Source: Acidobacteriota bacterium
Lineage (GTDB): Bacteria; Acidobacteriota; Thermoanaerobaculia; Multivoradales; Multivoraceae
NCBI GenBank assembly: GCA_026707545.1
Contig: JAPOWR010000006.1
Coordinates: 24,001-86,926 of the forward strand
Reading direction: 5' to 3'
Length of the DNA stretch: 62,926 nt
Below, piece by piece: positions 56,325-62,926 of this stretch. Position numbers and translations under genes: made by a program. The notes beneath the pieces are model-generated. The model saw only the letters and a program-made list of their open reading frames with translations, did not search any database and was not told where the DNA came from. Position 1 is the stretch's first letter. Each line of letters starts with the position of its first letter.

Positions 56325-59300
56325 CTACGGATCGTAGTTCAGCTTTCTCACCAGGTAGGACAATGCCTGGCGACTCAGGCCCAGGGAGCGCGCTGCACGC
56401 GCCTGATTCCCGTCGGCGTCGGCAAGCGCCTTGCGGATCAGTTCTCGGCGATACCGTTCCAGTTTTCGGTGATAGCTGGTACTTTCCGCCTTGGGAGCGC
56501 GCCCCGCTTCCTTCCGAAGTCCCAGCATCTTCGCCGTGATCACCGGGTGTTCGGCCAGCGCCACCGCGCTCTCGATCGCGTTTCTAAGCTCTCGGACGTT
56601 GCCAGGCCAACGGTACTCCCGGATCTTCTTCCTGGCGCGTTCGCTGAATCTCAGCCTCTCGCGGTCGGTGCTGAACGCTTCGAGAAAGTGATCCGCGAGC
56701 AACATCACATCGTCGCCGCGATCACGCAGTGCCGGCGCGTCGACATTCGCCACCCGGATCCGGTAGTAGAGATCCTCTCTGAACTCACCGGCCTCAACCA
56801 TCGCCAGGAGATCGCGATGGGTCGCCGTAACGAGACGAAAGTCCAAGCGACGCGTCTGGCTCTCACCGATACGACGCATCTCACCTTCCTGCAGGAGACG
56901 CAGGAGCATCCCCTGCGCCGCCTTTGGCAGTTCCGCAACTTCATCAAGAAACACCGTGCCACCGTCTCCGCTCTCGAAGACACCGATCCGCTCGCTGTCG
57001 GCACCGGTGAACGAACCTTTCGTATGTCCGAACAGATCCGACAGCAGCAAACCTTCGGGAAGGGCGGCGCAGTTCACCGCCATCCACGGCCCCGAGGCCC
57101 GCGCACTCGATTCGTGAAGTTGCCGCGCAAGCATTTCCTTGCCAGTACCCGACTCGCCCAGTATCAGCACGGGCAGATCGTGCACCGCCAGCTTCTCGAC
57201 CCGCTCCTGCGCCGCCAGCAGCACCTTGCTGCGACCGATCATTTCGCCCACCGTCACATTCCTCGCCTCTCCCAACTCCAGGACGTGACGGGGGCGACGC
57301 GACGCCGTCCGGGTCGCAACTACTGCCAACAGGGCGCGGGCCGGTTCGTCGATACGGTCCGCGCTCAGTACGAGTCGGCCGGCGGGCGCGCCGATCGAGA
57401 ACTGCTCCGAGCCGCCGGGTCCCGCCAGCAGAACCTCGGTCGGCTCCTCCTCCCCACCGACATCGGGCGACTCGTAGAGTGCGATGCGCGCCTCGGGATG
57501 ACCGGCCGAGGACAGCAACGAATGAAATGTCCCCGGCGCTAGCTCTTCCACGTCCAGGAAGGAGCGAAGAGCTCTCCAGGGGCCCAACCGGGCGCTGTCC
57601 ACTCGCTGCGCGAGGGCCTCGGCGCCGGTTTCTGACAGCGTCTGCACCGCCTCCCCGAGCAGCCTGGACGGTACAGCGACTCCCAGACAGACGAGATCAT
57701 GGATCGCCATGGCTGAACGGAAAGCCCCCTGCGCTTCGAGCCGGCGCCAATCGTCGTCGCTTGGGGCCCGGCTCTCGCCGACCGCCTGCCACAACCCCTC
57801 GCAAGCGGCGCGTGCACCAGCAGCGCGTGCCTCCTCCGGCAGCCCGGCAAGAAGAAGCACTGGCGGCAGCTCGTCGCCGCCAAACCGTCGCCGGGCCGAG
57901 CGGTCCCCAAACGGCAGCGGAAGCGCTGCCAGGAGTTCCTCTCTAGCCTCCTCGCTGCGACCCAGGTGAACCAGGGCGCGGGCCGACAGCAGGCCGAGCG
58001 ACCGCCGCCGACCTCCTTGCAACTGCCGTTTCCGCAACTCGTCCCGGACCGACTTGCACGATTCCAGGGCCGCACTCCAACGGCCCCATGTCAGGTTCAG
58101 CCGCGCCTCGAGTTGCCGTGCTTCGATGGTCCCGGCGGCGCTACCGGCCATCAGGCTCGCGCGGCGCAGGCTGTCGATCGTTTCCGGGACGCCGTCGAGC
58201 CGGCCGCCGCGCATCCGCGCCTCCGCCAGGCTGCCGTGCGCCGCGGCCCTCGCGGCGGGTCCGTCGCAGTGCCGGAAGAGCCTTACGGCAACGCGTGCGG
58301 CGCGTTCCGCGCCGGTGTCATCGTCCATTGAGAGCCGAAGGATCGCCAACTCGTTCCAGAGACTGGCCCGGTCGTAAACCGGAAGCTGTCTCCGAAACAG
58401 CTTGAGCGCCGTCGCCAGGACCTGAGCGGCTTCTTCGAAGCCGCCGCCGTCCATGGCGAGACGGGCCCGGGCCAGGCACGACCCCCAGTCTTCCGGCTTC
58501 TTGGTCCGGTCCATCAAGGAGGCCACCTCTTCGCCCGCACCGACCTCTCGCAGCGCCAGCGCAGCGAGCGCAAGCCACCGATCGGCAAGGGGACCGACCG
58601 CGGCCTCGCGGGCCCGCTCCGCCCAGGCTCTGAGCCCTGCCGAGCGACCCACCGCCGCATGGATCCTGATCGCCTCCTCGCACTGCTGGAGCTTTGCCGC
58701 ACGGTCGAGACGGCGGTCCTCGAGCGCGCTCAGAGTGCGGCGAGCCGCCACGAGCCGACCCATCCTCACCTGACCCTTGAGACGGATCAGGACGTCTTCG
58801 GTCCGGTCAGAACGCTCCACCAGCGCGAGGGCGGCTTCGAACTGCCCGGCATCGAGCAGTGCTCTCGCCAACGCGCTCCGCTCTGACCGCTCGGTCGGCG
58901 GCTCCCGCCGGGCCTCGTCCACCGCTCGGCGCCAATCACCCTGGGCGATCCAGTCGATTGGCCCGCCCGAAGCCCTGTCGCCCAGCCAATGGTCCAGTGC
59001 CTCGCCGCCGCCGAGAACGAGAAGCAGCCGTTCGAGGTCGGCCCCGGCAACACGCAACAGCGAGCGCCGCCACCTGGAATGGCCGACGACCACAACTTCT
59101 TCGCCCCGTCCGTACTCGTGGACGCCAACCAGCGACCGCCTTGCCGTTCCGTACTCGTCTCCCCACAGAAAGGGAGCGTGATCCAGAATGTCCGCGACCA
59201 AGCGATTCGCGGGGAGCGGTAGCAGGAGGTCGCACCAACCCGCGACCACGGGTCGGAGCGCCGCCCTCACCGAGCTCCGGCCGACCATGTCCTCGCTGCC

Positions 59301-59591
59301 GAACAGCAACGAGGCGAACTGCCTCAGTACGGTCTGGGGAAAGCGACCGTCCCGCCCCTTCCGTACCATGCCCGTCTCGATGCGCAGCACCCCGCGCCCA
59401 TCGACGACGACTCCGGTCCAGGACGGCAAACGCCACCCGGCGATCTGCAGATGGGCGAGCAACGCAGCACCCTGAAGTAGCAGACCGGCCCGTTGCCGAT
59501 CGTTCAGCCTGCTCTCGGAGAGACCGACGGCGTCGACATCGTCCGGAACGGCTTCCAGAGCCTGGTGACGGATACGCAGAGTCGCAGTCAT
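56325..59591 (-). CDS. Large TPR-containing sigma-54-type AAA+ transcriptional regulator
   Basis: 1088 residues. The first 200 or so form an unassigned domain, faintly like a degenerate kinase C-lobe (LLLQGAALLAHLQIAGW) without HRD or DFG motifs. About 210-640 are TPR-like helical repeats. From about 779 there is a sigma-54 activator AAA+ module: Walker A GESGTGKE (812-819), GSFTGA (859-864, a variant of GAFTGA), Walker B TVFLDE (879-884), and WPGNVRELRN near 1000. A Fis-type HTH ends the protein (NQARAARSLGLSRQALSYLVRKL). There is no receiver domain. The start overlaps the aroA stop (ATGA). Signal and target genes unknown; the downstream HTH gene is one candidate target. Confidence 0.88.
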   Translation of the reverse strand: MTATLRIRHQALEAVPDDVDAVGLSESRLNDRQRAGLLLQGAALLAHLQIAGWRLPSWTGVVVDGRGVLRIETGMVRKGRDGRFPQTVLRQFASLLFGSEDMVGRSSVRAALRPVVAGWCDLLLPLPANRLVADILDHAPFLWGDEYGTARRSLVGVHEYGRGEEVVVVGHSRWRRSLLRVAGADLERLLLVLGGGEALDHWLGDRASGGPIDWIAQGDWRRAVDEARREPPTERSERSALARALLDAGQFEAALALVERSDRTEDVLIRLKGQVRMGRLVAARRTLSALEDRRLDRAAKLQQCEEAIRIHAAVGRSAGLRAWAERAREAAVGPLADRWLALAALALREVGAGEEVASLMDRTKKPEDWGSCLARARLAMDGGGFEEAAQVLATALKLFRRQLPVYDRASLWNELAILRLSMDDDTGAERAARVAVRLFRHCDGPAARAAAHGSLAEARMRGGRLDGVPETIDSLRRASLMAGSAAGTIEARQLEARLNLTWGRWSAALESCKSVRDELRKRQLQGGRRRSLGLLSARALVHLGRSEEAREELLAALPLPFGDRSARRRFGGDELPPVLLLAGLPEEARAAGARAACEGLWQAVGESRAPSDDDWRRLEAQGAFRSAMAIHDLVCLGVAVPSRLLGEAVQTLSETGAEALAQRVDSARLGPWRALRSFLDVEELAPGTFHSLLSSAGHPEARIALYESPDVGGEEEPTEVLLAGPGGSEQFSIGAPAGRLVLSADRIDEPARALLAVVATRTASRRPRHVLELGEARNVTVGEMIGRSKVLLAAQERVEKLAVHDLPVLILGESGTGKEMLARQLHESSARASGPWMAVNCAALPEGLLLSDLFGHTKGSFTGADSERIGVFESGDGGTVFLDEVAELPKAAQGMLLRLLQEGEMRRIGESQTRRLDFRLVTATHRDLLAMVEAGEFREDLYYRIRVANVDAPALRDRGDDVMLLADHFLEAFSTDRERLRFSERARKKIREYRWPGNVRELRNAIESAVALAEHPVITAKMLGLRKEAGRAPKAESTSYHRKLERYRRELIRKALADADGNQARAARSLGLSRQALSYLVRKLNYDP

Positions 59592-60904
59592 CGTGTAATT
59601 CCCTCAAGGTCGGTCCAGAAGCCGGGATAGGACTTGGCAACCACCTCCGGGCGCCGAATCGAGAGTCCTCCCCGGCGGAGGCCCACGAGCGCCATACTCA
59701 TCGCGATGCGGTGGTCGTCGTACGTATCGACCGCGACGCGCGAAGAACCGGGGGCCGCGGAAAGATCGGGACTCCCCTCGATGCGCAGGCCGTGCGGCAG
59801 CTCTTCGACCGAGGCGCCCGCCCGCCGAAGCTCGGTTCCGATCGCGGCCAGCCGGTCGCTCTCCTTGATCCTCAGGTGCGCCACGTTGCGGATCGTCGTC
59901 TCGCCGTCCGCGAAGGCGGCGAGCGCGGCGAGGGTCGGCACCTGGTCGGGCATCCCGGAGAGGTCGCAGTCGAGCGCGCCCAGGGAGCCCCCGCCCTCGA
60001 CTTCGATCGCCTCCGGCGTCATCCGCACCCGGGCGCCCATCCGCTCGAGGATCCCCAGGAAGGCGCGGTCCCCCTGGGTCGAGGCCGCGGCCAGTCCCCG
60101 GAGCCGCACGCGGCCGCCGCACAGCGCGGCCGCCGCCGCGGGATAGGCCGCCGCGGAGTCGTCGCCGGCGACGCGGTAGTGACCTCCCGGCGCCTCCGGC
60201 CGGTGAGGTTCGACCCGGAACTCGCGCGCGCCGCCAGCGCATGCGGACCCTACGGAGGAAGCGAAATCGGCCATGACCTGAAGAGTTGTGTCCACATAGG
60301 GACTAGAGACGAGAAACGGCGCGAGAAGCTGGATCGGCCCCTCCGCCCGCAGGCCCGCCATCAGCAGGGCCGACACGTACTGGCTCGACTCTCCGGCGTC
60401 GATTTCGATCCGGCCGCCGTTGAGAGAGCCCCCGCGGACCCGCACCGGGGCGCAGCCCGGTCGGCCGACTTCGTCGATCCTCGCGCCGAGTCCGCGGAGC
60501 GCTCGCAGAAGCGGACCCACCGGTCGTTCGCGGAGTCGGGGCGACCCGTCGAGGATCCAGTCGCCCGGTGTCACCGCGCAGCTCGCGACCAGGAACCGCA
60601 GCAGGGTGCCGGCGCTCCGGCAGTCCAGTCGCACCGGCCCATCGGGCGGGCCACCTCGCGGTGGTTCGACCCGCACTCCGCCGCAGGAGACGCGCTCGAG
60701 CCGCCACCCCATGCGCTCCAGGACGTCCGAGAACGCGGCGATGTCGTCGGCTTCGAGCAGGTTCTGGATCGTCGCCGGCCGCCGTCCGACGAGCGCCAGG
60801 TTGAGCGCCCGATGCGAGATGCTCTTCGAGCCCGGAGGCTCGACGACTCCCTCCACGCGGCCGGCGCGCCGTACCGGATAGGGATCCGGCAGGGTTTCGT
60901 TCAT
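59588..60904 (-). CDS. aroA: 3-phosphoshikimate 1-carboxyvinyltransferase (EPSP synthase)
   Basis: Sixth step of the shikimate pathway, from shikimate 3-phosphate and PEP. 438 residues from the ATG at 60902-60904, overlapping the lpxH stop (ATGA). PGSKSISHRALNLAL (24-38), LDCRSAGTLLRFL, DGSPRLRERPVGPL, and the C-terminal NVAHLRIKESDRLAAIGTEL and TYDDHRIAMSMAL match the family. No other aro genes are near. Its stop overlaps the start of the large regulator, an unusual partner. The longer frame to 61165 is rejected. Confidence 0.95.
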   Translation of the reverse strand: MNETLPDPYPVRRAGRVEGVVEPPGSKSISHRALNLALVGRRPATIQNLLEADDIAAFSDVLERMGWRLERVSCGGVRVEPPRGGPPDGPVRLDCRSAGTLLRFLVASCAVTPGDWILDGSPRLRERPVGPLLRALRGLGARIDEVGRPGCAPVRVRGGSLNGGRIEIDAGESSQYVSALLMAGLRAEGPIQLLAPFLVSSPYVDTTLQVMADFASSVGSACAGGAREFRVEPHRPEAPGGHYRVAGDDSAAAYPAAAAALCGGRVRLRGLAAASTQGDRAFLGILERMGARVRMTPEAIEVEGGGSLGALDCDLSGMPDQVPTLAALAAFADGETTIRNVAHLRIKESDRLAAIGTELRRAGASVEELPHGLRIEGSPDLSAAPGSSRVAVDTYDDHRIAMSMALVGLRRGGLSIRRPEVVAKSYPGFWTDLEGITR

Positions 60905-61578
60905 CCCAGCCACAGCAACTCCCTGTCGTCGTACCAGGCATTCGCGATCCGCACTTCTCCGCCGCCGACGGCCCACTGCCGCGCGGCGTGGAAGTGGCCG
61001 AGCAGGAGCACGTCGTACCCCTCGGCGAGACGGCGGGCGGCGTAACTCCGGATCGCCCCCTCCGGAATCCGGCTCTTGTGCTCCAGGTTGGTACCGGAGA
61101 GCCCCCGCTCGGTCGAGGTCACGAGCCGGCGGCCGAACGCAACCGGCAACCGGAAGGCCAGCCATCGGCTGATCGGGTTCTTCGACAACCTGCGCCAGCA
61201 GAGATAGCGCCAGTCGTGACGATTCAACCCATCGCCGTGCACCGCGAGATACGTCAGGCCGCCGGCCTCGAAGCGAACCTCCAGGCCGTAGTCGTCGAAG
61301 AGATCGCCGTACGCGCCACGGGCGACGAAGAAGTCGCGGTTTCCCTCCACGTAGGAAACCCGGATGCCGCGGCTCCTCAGATCACGGATCACGGACGCGA
61401 GCAGCCTCACCTCGGGTGTCTCGAAACGGCGCGAGCCGATCCAGAGGTGGAACAGGTCGCCGAGAAACAGCACCCGGGCGCAGCGCCCGGTCTCGAGCGC
61501 CCGGAGCTGTTCGGCCAGTTCTTCCCCGCTCCCCCCGGGACCGCCCAGGTGGGCATCGGCGACCACAGCGACACGCAT
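60901..61578 (-). CDS. lpxH: UDP-2,3-diacylglucosamine diphosphatase LpxH
   Basis: Calcineurin-fold metallohydrolase of lipid A synthesis, acting at the inner membrane. 225 residues. Metal ligands are visible: Asp8 and His10 (DAHLG), Asp41 (GDLFHLW), Asn80 (GNRDFF), His114 (VHGDG) and GHFHA near residue 195. DLFHLWIG and the basic RWLAFRLPV segment fit LpxH rather than a general phosphoesterase. It implies a lipopolysaccharide outer membrane. It sits between mrp and aroA. Confidence 0.88.
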   Translation of the reverse strand: MRVAVVADAHLGGPGGSGEELAEQLRALETGRCARVLFLGDLFHLWIGSRRFETPEVRLLASVIRDLRSRGIRVSYVEGNRDFFVARGAYGDLFDDYGLEVRFEAGGLTYLAVHGDGLNRHDWRYLCWRRLSKNPISRWLAFRLPVAFGRRLVTSTERGLSGTNLEHKSRIPEGAIRSYAARRLAEGYDVLLLGHFHAARQWAVGGGEVRIANAWYDDRELLWLG

Positions 61579-61593
61579 CCGACAGCTCTGGCT

Positions 61594-62667
61594 CTAGACG
61601 ATCGTCAGGGTCGGTCGAGAGGAGGCGAGCTCCACGAGCCGCCGCTCAACCGCCACGACGATGTCCTGGAAGATGCCCGTATGCGGCCCGTCGGGCGCCG
61701 AGACGACGATCGGTACACCGGCGTCGCTGCCCCGCACCAGCGCGCCGTCGAGCGGAATCGCCCCAAGGACTTCGCAGCCGAGCAGCTCCGCCGTGCGCTC
61801 GACGCCTCCCCGCTTGAAGATGTCGGTCGCCTCTCCGCAGTGCGGACAGACGAAGGTGGACATGTTCTCGATCATTCCCAGCACCGGAACCTCGACCTTG
61901 CGGAACATGGCCAGGCCCTTGCGGGCGTCGATCAGGGCGACGTCCTGGGGCGTCGAGACGATCACGGCCCCGGAAAGGGGCAGTTTCTGCGAGAGCGTGA
62001 GCGCCGCGTCGCCGGTGCCGGGCGGCAGGTCGAGCAGCAGGTAGTCGAGTTCGCCCCAGTCCACGTCGCCCAGCAGTTGGCCGAGCGCCTTCATCACCAT
62101 CGGCCCGCGCCAGATGACCGGCGTGTCCGGATCGAGGAGGAAGCCGAGCGACATGACGCGCACGCCGTGCCGCTCGAAGGGCTGGATCTTGCCGTCAACT
62201 ATCTCGGGCCGGCGATCGATGCCGAACATCAGCGGGATGGAAGGACCGTAGATGTCCGCGTCGAGTAGTCCGACCCGCAGCCCGGCCGCCGCCATCGCCG
62301 CGCTCAGGTTCGTCGCCACGGTCGACTTGCCGACGCCTCCCTTCCCGCTCGCGACCGCCACGACGTGGGAGACCCCCGGCAGGAGGGACGGATCCCTCGC
62401 CGTCGCCGGAGCCGGGGCCGTCGCCACTTCCAGCGAAACCTGCACGTTCGAGACGCCCTCGAGCGAGCCCACCGCGTCGACGATGCGCTGCCGGATCTCC
62501 GTGGCGGCGTCGGGGTCGCGGGTCGGCACCCGCAGATCGACGACCACGTCGCCGCCGCTCACCCCCACCCGCTGCACGAAACCGAACGAGACGATGTCCC
62601 TCTTCATACCGGGAAAGGTGATCGTCCGCAGGCACTCGCGAACCCTGGTCTCAACCGCTTCAGCCAT
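61594..62667 (-). CDS. mrp: Mrp/ApbC-type P-loop iron-sulfur carrier ATPase
   Basis: Carries and transfers [4Fe-4S] clusters to apoproteins. 357 residues: an N-terminal MIP18/DUF59 domain (1-80), a deviant Walker A KGGVGKST (109-116), DADIYGPSIP, and the cluster-binding CPHC (FVCPHCGEA, near residue 275). It overlaps the end of the plsC gene by 8 bases and is followed by lpxH 15 bases later. A cluster carrier is relevant to the Fe-S enzymes of this genome, including the molybdenum hydroxylase, but no specific client can be read. Confidence 0.95.
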   Translation of the reverse strand: MAEAVETRVRECLRTITFPGMKRDIVSFGFVQRVGVSGGDVVVDLRVPTRDPDAATEIRQRIVDAVGSLEGVSNVQVSLEVATAPAPATARDPSLLPGVSHVVAVASGKGGVGKSTVATNLSAAMAAAGLRVGLLDADIYGPSIPLMFGIDRRPEIVDGKIQPFERHGVRVMSLGFLLDPDTPVIWRGPMVMKALGQLLGDVDWGELDYLLLDLPPGTGDAALTLSQKLPLSGAVIVSTPQDVALIDARKGLAMFRKVEVPVLGMIENMSTFVCPHCGEATDIFKRGGVERTAELLGCEVLGAIPLDGALVRGSDAGVPIVVSAPDGPHTGIFQDIVVAVERRLVELASSRPTLTIV

Positions 62668-62926
62668 CGCCTTCTCCCGCCGTTTCGAGGCCCGCCAATC
62701 GGCCGACGCACCGCTCGACGTCCCCCATGAACGTACGCCGCCCCTTCACGCCGACGCTGGCGGGATCCATCACCTCGCCGAACAGCAACTCGACCCTGGC
62801 CGGACGCACCGCCAGCTCGCCCTTGCGCCGGATGCGCCCCGTGCCGCGGATGCCGATCGGAGCGATCGGCGCCCGCCCCTTGAGGGCCAGCAGGAATCCG
62901 CCGCGCTGAAACGGCCTCATCCTGGG
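62660..62926 (-). CDS. 1-acyl-sn-glycerol-3-phosphate acyltransferase-like protein, C-terminal part (cut by window edge)
   Basis: Only the last 88 residues lie in the window. RPFQRGGFLLALKGRAPIAPIGIRGTGRI followed by RRKGELAVRPARVELLFGEVMDP matches the C-terminal half of PlsC-type acyltransferases (the third and fourth motifs, with the Pro-rich PIAPIGI). The HxxxxD motif would lie beyond the edge. It acts on phospholipid precursors at the inner membrane. The frame is open to the window end, so the true start is outside; the stop overlaps the mrp start. Confidence 0.75.
   Translation of the reverse strand, partial: PRMRPFQRGGFLLALKGRAPIAPIGIRGTGRIRRKGELAVRPARVELLFGEVMDPASVGVKGRRTFMGDVERCVGRLAGLETAGEGDG

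Noticed and set aside
58859..61045. Plus-strand frame of 728 codons spanning several genes
   Set aside because: Antisense to the regulator and aroA, both supported by motifs.

Overview
The window is about 63 kb of GC-rich (roughly two-thirds GC by eye), densely packed bacterial chromosome. It has no rRNA, tRNA, CRISPR, insertion sequence or prophage gene that I can recognise, and no stretch over about 300 bases without a gene (the longest gap is about 206 bases, at 56119-56324). Genes are arranged in long co-oriented runs with ATGA, GTGA or TTGA overlaps. LpxH, an LptM-like lipoprotein, DsbD and a C-terminal outer-membrane barrel point to a diderm. TrmFO, PurS/PurQ/small PurL, HrcA, an E. coli-type NADP isocitrate dehydrogenase and the gene orders fit best with Acidobacteriota (a Thermoanaerobaculia-like lineage). 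That placement is an inference; other GC-rich diderm phyla are not excluded.

Layout. 1-8678 (minus): a TPR protein, a secreted protein and a 970-residue peptidase/propeller/barrel outer-membrane protein, then a YycJ-like metallo-beta-lactamase protein and purS-purQ-purL-purF (purF cut by the window edge). 8758-19xxx: a rearranged form of the old dprA-topA-trmFO-xerC-hslV-hslU neighbourhood (topA inverted, a thioredoxin-like gene inserted), running into an LptM-like lipoprotein, dapF, tyrS and a small membrane protein. 20629-25894 (minus): icd-sucC-sucD-ndk and a sodium:neurotransmitter-type symporter. 25970-26485 (plus): cdd, overlapping tail to tail with an orphan STAS gene. 26382-33820 (minus): an aminotransferase, a site-2 protease, a three-subunit Tat-exported molybdenum hydroxylase and, tightly appended, a small Cys-rich protein and a secreted DUF1326-like protein. 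33819-35705 (plus): dsbD, whose start codon overlaps that of the divergent aminotransferase. 35716-51199 (minus): an unknown membrane-anchored protein, then, reading in the direction of transcription from the other end, hrcA-grpE-dnaJ-rsmE-recX-alaS-pgsA-MMPL transporter-ffh-rpsP-khpA-rimM-trmD-rplS-rnhB. 51310-55197 (plus): nrdR-lon-thiL. 55201-62926 (minus): plsC (partial)-mrp-lpxH-aroA-sigma-54-type regulator, then a protein with three tandem MerR-like HTH modules.

Most of the window is housekeeping: purine synthesis, TCA cycle, proteostasis, ribosome maturation, protein targeting, lipid and cell-envelope synthesis. The least ordinary items are the triple-HTH/AT-hook protein, the Cys-rich/DUF1326 pair attached to the molybdenum hydroxylase operon, the beta-clamp motif on the YycJ-like protein, the peptidase-propeller-barrel fusion, and the 1088-residue TPR/AAA+ regulator translationally coupled to aroA. 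I saw no defence system or mobile cargo.
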